DNA from: an uncultured Flammeovirgaceae bacterium
Lineage (GTDB): Bacteria; Bacteroidota; Bacteroidia; Cytophagales; Cyclobacteriaceae
Direction: 5' to 3'
NCBI GenBank assembly: GCA_937138955.1
Contig: CAKZPJ010000607.1
Span: forward strand, 1 to 8,044
Length of the DNA: 8,044 nucleotides
This document shows positions 1 to 6,626 of this stretch, one piece after another. Made by a program: the position numbers and the translations under genes. Every line of letters starts with the position of its first letter. Position 1 is the stretch's first letter. The notes under the pieces are model-generated. The model was given only the letters and a program-made list of their open reading frames with translations. It made no database searches and had not been told where the DNA came from.

Positions 1-315
1 CTGAAGATCCCGGAGTCCTCGATAATAAACGGGGGTAAAATCTTCTTCAATGGCCACGTAGCGATCAGCATCAGTATAAAGGGTAGAGGTCCAATACTGC
101 ATATAGCGCATACCCAACAAATTGAGTTTAAAAGCCTCGTTGTACAGGCCAAAAAACTCTTCCATCAGATTAGTCTGAGCTCCCGCTAAGATGTAGGACG
201 TCGGAATCTCAGTGGGGTTATTAGGGTCTTGATTCATTTCCTCAAAGCCATCATCACAAGCCGATGAGATAAAAGCTAGCGCAAGAGCCAATAGGTATAT
301 AGTTCGTTTGTTCAT
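1..315 (-). CDS. SusD/RagB-like outer-membrane lipoprotein, N-terminal part (runs off the left edge)
   Basis: I translated the minus strand from the ATG at 315: 105 codons are open to the window edge, so the C-terminal part is missing. The product begins MNKRT, has a hydrophobic segment (residues 5-19) and a lipobox SSAC with the lipidation cysteine at residue 20, as in an SPII-processed lipoprotein. After it come acidic residues (DD at 21-22) and the motif NQDPNNPTEIP at about 28-38, typical of SusD-like proteins (SusD-like_2 type). SusD proteins sit on the outer face of the outer membrane as a lid on the SusC barrel and capture the substrate. The start lies 24 bp after the SusC stop codon, so the two are co-transcribed in the usual susC-susD order. 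There is no Shine-Dalgarno sequence, only an A-rich stretch, as usual in Bacteroidota. The ligand cannot be told from this fragment. Confidence 0.93.
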   Translation of the reverse strand, partial: MNKRTIYLLALALAFISSACDDGFEEMNQDPNNPTEIPTSYILAGAQTNLMEEFFGLYNEAFKLNLLGMRYMQYWTSTLYTDADRYVAIEEDFTPVYYRGLRDLQ

Positions 316-339
316 GACAATCTTTTTTGGATGGATAAT

Positions 340-3300
340 TTATAGCTTGATGTTCAGATTGAAACCTACTGAGCGGGTACTCGGTAACTGGGAGTTTTCC
401 AGTCCCTGGATATTACCTGATCCTAATGTGGTCTCCGGATCTACGTGCGGTACTTTGGAGTACAGCAGTGCCAGGTTTCTACCGACCAGACTGAGCGTCA
501 CGCTATTGATGGGAAGGTTATCAAACAACTTACTGGGGAAGGCATAGCCCAGGCGCACTTCGCGCAACTTTACGAAGCTGGCATCAAATACACTGTACTC
601 GTCTATCCCGGTGATGTCTTTGAAATAATCTACTGCTTCTACATAAGTTGTATTTTGCTCTCCGCTTTCTAAAATACCCTCAGCGCGGATGCCACCTCCA
701 TCACCCACCGGATTACGCATCGGGTTACCCAGGTCATTCGCCCCTACTGTCTCGCTCATCAGACCGGCGTAAACGCCCACCGAGCGGGTTCCCACGAAAA
801 GGTCTCCCCCCTTCTGGAAGTCTACCAGTGAATTGAAAGTAAATCCTTTATAAGACAGTGTACTACTAAGGCCACCGGTATAGTCGGCCATGACGTTGCC
901 CAGTACTTTACCAAATTCACGGATATAGTAACCTTCGTTATCTACCAATCGCTCACCGTTTTCATTGGTAGCAAAGCCATCCCCCACAATGGTACCGTAG
1001 GGTTCACCCACCCGGGCATTGATTGTGACCCGACGATCAGCCAGTTGGAAGTTATCCTGACCGTCGGCCAGGCTGACTACTTCGTTAACATTTCTGGCCA
1101 GATTAAGCGATAAATCCCAGGTGAAGCCCGACATTGTTTCTACCGGAACTACACTTAGCATAAGCTCAAATCCCCGATTGGTCATTTCCCCGGCATTGAC
1201 AATGTTGAATTCGTTACCGGATGTACCAGAAACCGGAAGCTGGATAATTTGATTGTTGGCAATACTATTGTAGTAGGTTGCATCCAAAGCGATCCGGCCA
1301 CTAAGAAACTGCATATCCACCCCCACCTCGTAAGAGGTCGTAATCTCCGGTTTAAGGTTGACATTGTTAAGTGTATTGGGAACCGTGAACAAGGGGGTGC
1401 TGCCGAAAGAACCGAATGGCTCATATATCTGGTACAGACGGTAGGGATCGGTGTCGTTGCCCACCTTAGCCCAGCCGGCTCGAACTTTTCCGAAAGAAAG
1501 AAAACTAGTGTTATCGATTAGTTCAGAAAACACAAAACTAGTGGCAAATGCCGGATAGAGATAAGAATTATTGTCCACTGGTAAAGTAGAAGACCAGTCA
1601 TTGCGTAAGGATGCATCCAGATAGATCAGATCCCGGTAGCCAACATTCATGCTACCGTACAGGCTGTTTACCTCTCGCTGCTGCGACATGTCAGTGATAT
1701 TCGGTCGGTCTTTTGATGCCTCCAGCGAATAAAAATTGGGTACACTCAGCCCCCCGTTGGTCTTACCGTAGTTTCGGAAGAGCGTTTGCACCCGACGGTT
1801 AGCCCCCAGGTTAGCCGTTAAGGAGACCGCTTCCCCCCAGAAGCGCCGGTTGTACTGCGCTAGAAACTCGTAGTTATTTTCGGCTACCTTCCGCACGTCT
1901 TCCGCGTAAGAACTGATATTTACGTGGCCAATCGGTGTCCAGGCTTCGCGACGATCATCGTAGAAGTCAGTACGGGCCCAGCCGGTGAGCTTGAGGTAAT
2001 CATTGACCTGGTAGGAGAGGGAAACATTACCGAATATGCGCTCCCGCACATCCTGGTTAGAAGCCTCCTGTAGCTCCCAGTAGGGATTGTTCCAATAAAA
2101 AGGAGTTAGATTTTCCGGGCCGGAGAGATTCCAAAGTCTTTGACGGCCATCGGGAGTAGTGGTAGGTAGCAGCCGATCCATGTCCAGTTGCCGCTGAAAC
2201 CAGGTGTTAAAAGAAGACTGTACGCTCTGGGCTCCATCGCCAATGTAATCACCCGTTACCGGACGCCCGTATACTTTTGAATTGATGTAATTTAGTCGGA
2301 TGCTAGCACTAAGCTTGTCAGTGATATTGGCATCGCCGTTAAAGTTCAGGGTATTCCTCTTGAGTTCGCTGTACGGAAACACGCCTTTCTGATCCAGGTT
2401 GGTATAGGATAAACGAAAGCTGGCTACATCGTTTCCGGCAGTGAGCGCTACATTGTTAGAAAGGTTGATGCCCGTTTCGTAGAAATCGCGAATATTGTTC
2501 GGATTAGGAACCCAGGGCCGCATTTCCCCAAATTCTGCTGAACCCGGATAAAAACTATCCCAATGCCGTACCATTTGTCCATCTAATCGGGGGCCCCAGC
2601 TTTCATCGGCTTGGGTTGCTACCATAGGCTGACCGTTGTACATATCAAACTCCTGCTTGTAGCCACCTCCGTACTCATTCTGGTAGTCGGGCATAATGAA
2701 CACCTCGCTAAATGTTACATTAGAATTTAGGCTCACGCCTATTCCCTGGCTGTTCTGGCCACTTTTGGTAGTAATCAGAATCACGCCATTGGCCGCCCGG
2801 GAACCATAAAGTGCGGCGGCACTGGGCCCTTTCAGAATAGAAATAGACGCAATATCGTCGGGGTTCAAGTCCTGGGCGGCGTTACCGTAGTCTATGCCCC
2901 CGTTAGCCTTTTGGGTATCTTCGCTATTGAAGTTAGAGTTATCGATAGGGGTGCCATCTACTACAAACAAGGGCTGGTTATTACCGGAAACTGAACTGGC
3001 TCCCCGAATCAGAATACGGGACGAACCTCCCATATTACCGCTGGCCCCGGCGATCTGTACCCCGGCTACTCTTCCCTGGAGTGAGTTGACAATATTGGTT
3101 TCACGGGCTTCATCCAGTCCCTGAGTGTTGATTTCCTGCACTGAGTAACCCAGGGACCTTTCCTCCCGCTTGATTCCTAGAGCGGTTACTACTACCTCAG
3201 ATAGCTGTTGGGAATCGCTTAGTAGTTCTACATCAACTGTACTACGGTTACCTATATCGACTTCCTTGGTGATGTAACCGATAAATGAAAAGACCAGTGT

Positions 3301-3534
3301 TCTGGCCTCTTCACTGGCATTTAGACTAAACTTACCTTCAACATCGGTCACCGTTCCGGTAGAGGTACCTTTGATAATGACGTTGACTCCTGGCAAAGCT
3401 TCACCCGCCTCGCCGGATACTTGACCGCTGATTACTTGTTGGGAGAAAGCGGGGGCTGACAAAAAAGATAAGATAAAAACTAAAAACCAGCCATTCCTGG
3501 TCTTCAACAATAGGTAGTAAAAGGATTTTTTCAT
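340..3534 (-). CDS. SusC/RagA-family TonB-linked outer-membrane transporter
   Basis: The protein has 1064 residues, a normal length for SusC. Residues 1-31 form a signal peptide (K2 K3, a hydrophobic core, cleavage expected after APAFS). Residues about 34-112 are a carboxypeptidase-regulatory-like domain (ISGQVSG, LPGVNVIIKGT, then FSFIGY). Residues 111-130 carry the conserved LSEVVVTALGIKREERSLGY segment that joins it to the plug. The plug spans about 140-259, with LQGRVAGV, LFVVDGTPID and the signature SILKGPSAAALYGSRAANG near 232-250. The remainder is the 22-strand barrel, ending in a short amphipathic strand (FNLNIKL). The protein would import a glycan, peptide or other large substrate across the outer membrane using TonB energy, together with the SusD-like lipoprotein encoded next. 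No sigma/anti-sigma pair, hybrid two-component sensor or glycoside hydrolase is visible in the window, so the substrate is unknown. Confidence 0.97.
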   Translation of the reverse strand: MKKSFYYLLLKTRNGWFLVFILSFLSAPAFSQQVISGQVSGEAGEALPGVNVIIKGTSTGTVTDVEGKFSLNASEEARTLVFSFIGYITKEVDIGNRSTVDVELLSDSQQLSEVVVTALGIKREERSLGYSVQEINTQGLDEARETNIVNSLQGRVAGVQIAGASGNMGGSSRILIRGASSVSGNNQPLFVVDGTPIDNSNFNSEDTQKANGGIDYGNAAQDLNPDDIASISILKGPSAAALYGSRAANGVILITTKSGQNSQGIGVSLNSNVTFSEVFIMPDYQNEYGGGYKQEFDMYNGQPMVATQADESWGPRLDGQMVRHWDSFYPGSAEFGEMRPWVPNPNNIRDFYETGINLSNNVALTAGNDVASFRLSYTNLDQKGVFPYSELKRNTLNFNGDANITDKLSASIRLNYINSKVYGRPVTGDYIGDGAQSVQSSFNTWFQRQLDMDRLLPTTTPDGRQRLWNLSGPENLTPFYWNNPYWELQEASNQDVRERIFGNVSLSYQVNDYLKLTGWARTDFYDDRREAWTPIGHVNISSYAEDVRKVAENNYEFLAQYNRRFWGEAVSLTANLGANRRVQTLFRNYGKTNGGLSVPNFYSLEASKDRPNITDMSQQREVNSLYGSMNVGYRDLIYLDASLRNDWSSTLPVDNNSYLYPAFATSFVFSELIDNTSFLSFGKVRAGWAKVGNDTDPYRLYQIYEPFGSFGSTPLFTVPNTLNNVNLKPEITTSYEVGVDMQFLSGRIALDATYYNSIANNQIIQLPVSGTSGNEFNIVNAGEMTNRGFELMLSVVPVETMSGFTWDLSLNLARNVNEVVSLADGQDNFQLADRRVTINARVGEPYGTIVGDGFATNENGERLVDNEGYYIREFGKVLGNVMADYTGGLSSTLSYKGFTFNSLVDFQKGGDLFVGTRSVGVYAGLMSETVGANDLGNPMRNPVGDGGGIRAEGILESGEQNTTYVEAVDYFKDITGIDEYSVFDASFVKLREVRLGYAFPSKLFDNLPINSVTLSLVGRNLALLYSKVPHVDPETTLGSGNIQGLENSQLPSTRSVGFNLNIKL

Positions 3535-3549
3535 TAGTTTAGCATTAAG

Positions 3550-3661
3550 GTTGACAAAACAAAACAGTCCTGCCCTCTATGGAAACATAGAAGTGTTAGC
3601 GCACTGACAGGATTAAGTTCAACTCCAGGTCAGAAACGGTACCAACGTTTCTGACTTTTTT
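3550..3661 (+). ncRNA. Candidate small RNA antisense to the SusC 5' leader (three-way junction plus terminator)
   Basis: Between the SusC start (3534) and 3661 I can fold three adjacent helices on the plus strand. P1 pairs 3566-3572 with 3608-3614 (7 bp, one G-U). P2 pairs 3576-3581 with 3586-3591 (6 bp, closed by a GAAA tetraloop). P3 pairs 3592-3596 with 3601-3605 (5 bp, loop UAGC). P2 and P3 abut directly. Then come a 14-nt linker and a terminator hairpin with six Ts. The sequence TAGTTTAG at 3535-3542 is one mismatch from the Bacteroidota -7 box TAnnTTTG and would start a transcript near 3549-3550, about 110 nt long; I see no matching -33 TTTG. Cis-antisense RNAs at the 5' end of susC-like genes are known in Bacteroides. 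The same bases also fold on the minus strand (G-U pairs replace two C-A mismatches), so a structured SusC leader is the alternative. The strand is favoured only by the T-run and the GNRA loop. Confidence 0.38.
3627..3661 (+). terminator. Strong plus-strand intrinsic terminator upstream of SusC
   Basis: A perfect 10-bp stem, GTCAGAAACG at 3629-3638 and CGTTTCTGAC at 3646-3655, with a 7-nt loop. It can be extended by a G-U and an A-U pair. It is followed on the plus strand by TTTTTT (3656-3661) and then ATTTTATTT. On the minus strand no T-run follows, so it works as a terminator only for plus-strand transcription. No plus-strand protein gene precedes it, which is why I link it to the antisense RNA candidate. 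An operator for a dimeric regulator is the other reading of the dyad. Confidence 0.6.
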
Positions 3662-4069
3662 ATTTTATTTGCGTCAAGTGAAAATACAGGCTGCCCATAA
3701 CGTGATATAGCCACAATTCTTACTTGGATTCGTATTACATGAAATCAGGTTAATTCGCTGTTGATAAATCAAAAGCTCTAGGAAGATACTTAAATTGAGG
3801 TCTTTACTTGCGTATTCGCTTATTAGATTACCCAACTAGTATCAGTATATTATTTTGATTAAAATAAAAATACATTAACAATATTAGGCTAAACAGTTAT
3901 TGAATCAAATTATATTTTATAATAAATGATGAAAACCAAGAAAAAATCTATCTTTAGCAAATTAATCTCTGTTTTGTTTTGAAATAGTTAAAAAACGGAG
4001 TACATCCGCAGAAAAACTTGGAAATTTTTGATTGTTGATTTTTAAGGAGATGTGTTTTTACTAAACAAA
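3662..4069. other. Intergenic stretch between the SusC leader and the dehydrogenase terminator
   Basis: About 400 bp with no credible gene. Its right part (3840-4040) is markedly AT-rich. It holds the candidate SusC promoter (separate entry) and a weak minus-strand CGGA/TCCG hairpin followed by six Ts near 3992-4005, whose 4-bp stem is too short to call a terminator. A plus-strand 18-codon reading frame at 3926-3982 starts ATGATG and encodes a lysine-rich, then hydrophobic peptide; it resembles the start of a signal peptide but stops at once. I see no RNA gene, repeat array or recombination site. Confidence 0.6.
3879..3909 (-). promoter_or_regulatory. Candidate promoter of the SusC/SusD operon
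   Basis: On the minus strand TTTG (plus coordinates 3906-3909) is followed after 19 bp by TAATATTG (3879-3886). This matches the Bacteroidota consensus TTTG-N19-21-TAnnTTTG with one mismatch in the -7 box. Transcription would start near 3872 and give a SusC leader of about 340 nt, which would include the three-way junction and the hairpin at 3629-3655. I found no better match nearer the gene, but the region is AT-rich, so chance matches are likely. Confidence 0.4.
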
Positions 4070-4100
4070 GACATCCGAAGCTCTCGGAACTTCGGATGTC
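4070..4100 (-). terminator. Intrinsic terminator of the GMC dehydrogenase operon
   Basis: A perfect 11-bp inverted repeat, GACATCCGAAG at 4070-4080 and CTTCGGATGTC at 4090-4100, with a 9-nt loop. It lies 23 bp after the GMC stop codon. On the minus strand it is followed by TTTGTTTAG; on the plus strand by TCTTTTCTTT, so it may also stop plus-strand transcription. It separates the dehydrogenase operon from the SusC operon. Confidence 0.75.
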
Positions 4101-4123
4101 TCTTTTCTTTGCAGCAGTTGAAA

Positions 4124-5836
4124 TTAGAGGTTCAGTTTATTCTTCTCCTTCACCGCATGGTCTACGGCGCGGGCGGCAAAGGCCATGTAGGTGAGAGAGG
4201 GGTTCTGGGTGCTGGTGGAAGTCATAGAAGAACCATCGGTTACAAACACATTGGGGCAAGCGTGTAGCTGATTCCACTTATTGAGCAGCGAGGTTTTGGG
4301 GTCTTTGCCCATGCGTACTCCGCCCATCTCGTGAATATCCAGTCCGGGTGCCTGTCCGGTATCGCGGGTTTGGATGTCGGTGAAACCGGCTCGTTCGTAC
4401 ATTTCGGTAAACTGCTCAAAGAAATCCTGGATCATCTTCTCGTCGTTGTCGTCGTAGTCGATGTTCACCTTGAGTAGTGGGATACCCCATTTGTCGGTTT
4501 GCGTTGGGTCCAGGCTTACCGTATTGGTTTCCTTGGGAATAGTTTCGCCCATCATGTGGGAACCGACGCGCCAGTTGCCCCACTGCGGGTTTAGCAAGTT
4601 GTCCTTCAGCGACTGACCAATACCCTCGTACTCTCGCTCTACCCGGCGGTGCGCTCCAAACCCGGAGGCGTAACCTCGTAGAAAGTCGGTTTCTTGCTTG
4701 TATACATTGCGGAAACGAGGAATGTAGCCGGAAGTAGGCCGACGACCAACGGTTGTGTTACCCAATTCTCCTTCGTAGGAGCCGGATATTTTACCCCGGT
4801 AAATATGGAAAGCTACGTACTTACCCATCAATCCATTGTCGTTACCCAAACCTTCGGGAAAGCGGTTAGATTTGGAGTTGAGCAATAGCGTATTGGTGTT
4901 CAGCGCACTGGCATTAACAAAGATCAGCGGAGCGTAGAATTCAATGCTTTCTTTGCTTTCGGAATCAATCACCTGCACGCCGGTTGCCTTTTCTTTTTCC
5001 TCATCGTAAATGATAGAATGTACTACCGCATTCGGTCGCATCGTTAGGTTGCCGGTCTTCATTGCCCAGGGTAACGTAGAGGAATTACTACTAAAGTAAC
5101 CGCCAAAAGGACAACCTCGCTGACAGAGGTTACGGTTCATACATTGCCCCCGCCCTTGCTCTAAGTGAATTGCTTGAGGTTCAGACAGATGCGCACAGCG
5201 AGCCACAATCAGGTTTCGGCCCGAATACTGAGTTTCTAATTTTTCTTTAAAGTACTTTTCTACGCAGTTCAGATCCATTGGCGGGAGAAAATCGCCGTCG
5301 GGTAGATTATCCAAACCATCTTTGTTACCGGAGATTCCAGCAAATTTTTCTACGTAGCTATACCAAGGAGCAATATCTTCGTAGCGGATCGGCCAATCTA
5401 CCGCAAATCCATCGCGAGCCGGACCTTCAAAATCGTAGTCGCTCCAGCGTTGCACCTGCCGGGCCCACAGCAGCGATTTCCCACCTACCTGATAGCCCCG
5501 AATCCAGTCGAAGGGTTTATCCTGCACGTAGGGGTGCTCAGTATCTTTCACAAAGAAGTGGGCAGTATCCTCGTGGAAAGCGTAGCAACGGCTAATTACC
5601 GGATTATCTTTCGTGATTTCTTTCGGCATCTGTCCTCGGTGCTCAAACTCCCAGGGCATTTTGTTGGTAGTAGGGTAGTCTTTAATGTGCTCTACGTTGC
5701 GGCCTCGTTCCAGCACCAGAGTTTTCAAACCCTTTCCGGTGAGCTCTTTTGCGGCCCACCCGCCGCTGATGCCCGATCCAATCACGATGGCATCGTAGGT
5801 ACGATTATCTTTACTATCTATTGTGAAATTTGCCAT
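4124..5836 (-). CDS. GMC-family FAD-dependent dehydrogenase (catalytic subunit of a sugar/polyol dehydrogenase)
   Basis: The protein has 570 residues. The Rossmann FAD motif GSGISGG is at 20-26, with the ribose-binding acidic residue E43 in VLERG. The second GMC flavin segment GGKSLLW is at 118-124. The C-terminal domain carries the catalytic-type histidine H502 in HEMGGVRMG and N545 in TQNPSLT, the usual His/Asn pair of GMC enzymes. Three cysteines, C232, C238 and C242 (ending in GCPFG), resemble the cysteine motif that holds an iron-sulfur cluster in the bacterial FAD-glucose dehydrogenase alpha subunit. There is no signal peptide, so export probably occurs as a complex with the Tat-targeted partner encoded just upstream, whose stop codon overlaps this start by one base (TAATG). 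The enzyme would oxidise a hydroxyl of a sugar, glycoside or polyol in the periplasm and pass electrons to a cytochrome c or quinone. Gluconate 2-dehydrogenase and glucoside 3-dehydrogenase types are both possible; the substrate is not readable. Confidence 0.93.
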   Translation of the reverse strand: MANFTIDSKDNRTYDAIVIGSGISGGWAAKELTGKGLKTLVLERGRNVEHIKDYPTTNKMPWEFEHRGQMPKEITKDNPVISRCYAFHEDTAHFFVKDTEHPYVQDKPFDWIRGYQVGGKSLLWARQVQRWSDYDFEGPARDGFAVDWPIRYEDIAPWYSYVEKFAGISGNKDGLDNLPDGDFLPPMDLNCVEKYFKEKLETQYSGRNLIVARCAHLSEPQAIHLEQGRGQCMNRNLCQRGCPFGGYFSSNSSTLPWAMKTGNLTMRPNAVVHSIIYDEEKEKATGVQVIDSESKESIEFYAPLIFVNASALNTNTLLLNSKSNRFPEGLGNDNGLMGKYVAFHIYRGKISGSYEGELGNTTVGRRPTSGYIPRFRNVYKQETDFLRGYASGFGAHRRVEREYEGIGQSLKDNLLNPQWGNWRVGSHMMGETIPKETNTVSLDPTQTDKWGIPLLKVNIDYDDNDEKMIQDFFEQFTEMYERAGFTDIQTRDTGQAPGLDIHEMGGVRMGKDPKTSLLNKWNQLHACPNVFVTDGSSMTSTSTQNPSLTYMAFAARAVDHAVKEKNKLNL

Positions 5837-6435
5837 TACATTACAGTTAATCCTTCGGTAGAAACGCAGGCCTGATAAGGACCTGGTACGAGTTTATAGG
5901 GAAATTTTTCGGTCATAAAATACTCAGAAACCATATAGCCCTGAATGGTGTAGCGCTTGGTGATTCCTAAAAAGGTTTGAATGTCTTTCAGTTGCTCAGC
6001 TGGAGAGACCTCAGCCCCTTCAGTAGCCGCAGGAGCTTCTTCAATCTCCATCAGTTGGGTAAGAATAGCTTCGTTCTCTGTCTGCTCTTTCTGGGGGAAT
6101 GGTTTTTCCAGATGCGCTTTAGTGAAAAGAGTCAGTTGCTTAAGCCCGTTTGAGAAGGCTGTCTGATCTTCGCTCGGCAAACAATCGTCTACCATCACCA
6201 AAATAAAGCGGTACAAATCCATCTCTTCCGCTCCAGGAGATATTTCGCCAGATTCATTTTCTTCGGAAGGAATGATAGTAGCGGCCACTTTGGCCAACAA
6301 ATCCTGAAGGTCTGTATCCAGTTGAAGATTATCGAGGGCTACCGCGGCTCGTTGGGGTCCGAAGTCGCAGGAGGGCAGCCAGGCTAATCCCCCGGCCAGT
6401 AGGGCGGCTTGTTTTAAGGCAGATCGTCTATCCAT
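5836..6435 (-). CDS. Gluconate 2-dehydrogenase subunit 3-family protein, Tat-exported lipoprotein
   Basis: The protein has 199 residues and is the small subunit that accompanies GMC dehydrogenases. The N-terminus carries a twin-arginine motif (R3 R4 in DRRSALK), a hydrophobic stretch AALLAGGLAWL (10-20) and a lipobox ending at C23 (LPSC). It should therefore leave the cell folded through Tat and become lipid-anchored in the periplasm, carrying the leaderless GMC subunit with it. The body is acidic and helical. The C-terminal part (GYMVSEYFMTEKFPY, then LVPGPYQACV) matches the conserved end of the family. An extra acidic, alanine-rich stretch at about 130-148 (EEAPAATEGAEVSPAEQ) looks like a linker insertion. 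It is the first gene of the operon, and its stop TAA shares its last base with the GMC ATG, so translation is probably coupled. A cytochrome c subunit, often the third partner, is absent from the window. Confidence 0.9.
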   Translation of the reverse strand: MDRRSALKQAALLAGGLAWLPSCDFGPQRAAVALDNLQLDTDLQDLLAKVAATIIPSEENESGEISPGAEEMDLYRFILVMVDDCLPSEDQTAFSNGLKQLTLFTKAHLEKPFPQKEQTENEAILTQLMEIEEAPAATEGAEVSPAEQLKDIQTFLGITKRYTIQGYMVSEYFMTEKFPYKLVPGPYQACVSTEGLTVM

Positions 6436-6472
6436 TTAGCTATTTATTTCTGGTGTAAATACCTTGTAAGTT

Positions 6473-6504
6473 CGTAATTATTCCGCAAAAAGAAACCCCA
6501 CAAA
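6473..6504 (-). promoter_or_regulatory. Weak promoter candidate for the dehydrogenase operon
   Basis: On the minus strand TTTG (plus 6501-6504) lies 20 bp before TAATTACG (6473-6480), which keeps TA and the final G of TAnnTTTG but misses two Ts. The spacing is right and it lies 38 bp before the start codon. It sits between the gene and the IS end at 6593, so the operon kept at least 157 bp of its own upstream DNA. Confidence 0.22.
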
Positions 6505-6592
6505 GTAGTTTTTAATAAATTGCGGTAGTCGTCGGTGTTTAGTTTAGTATGTTCACTCTTTGATAGTCAGAAAATTCGAACCTAATTAATAT

Positions 6593-6605
6593 CTGATGTT
6601 ACGCA
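6593..6605 (+). repeat. Left terminal inverted repeat of the IS
   Basis: CTGATGTTACGCA, identical in reverse complement to 7744-7756. It lies 21 bp before the transposase ATG. The next base outward does not match its counterpart, so the repeat ends here. Confidence 0.85.
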
Positions 6606-6626
6606 CTAAAATAGTAATTTAGATAG

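Noticed and set aside
308..1521. Plus-strand open frames across the SusC gene
   Set aside because: They lie opposite a clear SusC coding sequence and encode no recognisable motif.
3551..3581. TTGACA at 3551 as a sigma-70 -35 box for the antisense RNA
   Set aside because: The nearest -10-like sequence (TCTATG) is a poor match, lies at an odd spacing and would start transcription inside the folded region.
3592..3605. GTGTTAGCGC as half of a LacI-family operator
   Set aside because: The other half does not match (no GCGCTAACAC follows), and the bases are better explained by the P3 helix.
3926..3982. Plus-strand 18-codon frame starting ATGATG with a KTKKKSIFSKLISVLF-like peptide
   Set aside because: It looks like the start of a signal peptide but stops immediately, in a very AT-rich stretch with no promoter; most likely chance or a tiny relic.
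3992..4005. Minus-strand hairpin CGGA-TGTAC-TCCG followed by six Ts
   Set aside because: A 4-bp stem is too weak for a terminator, and a much better one lies at 4070-4100.
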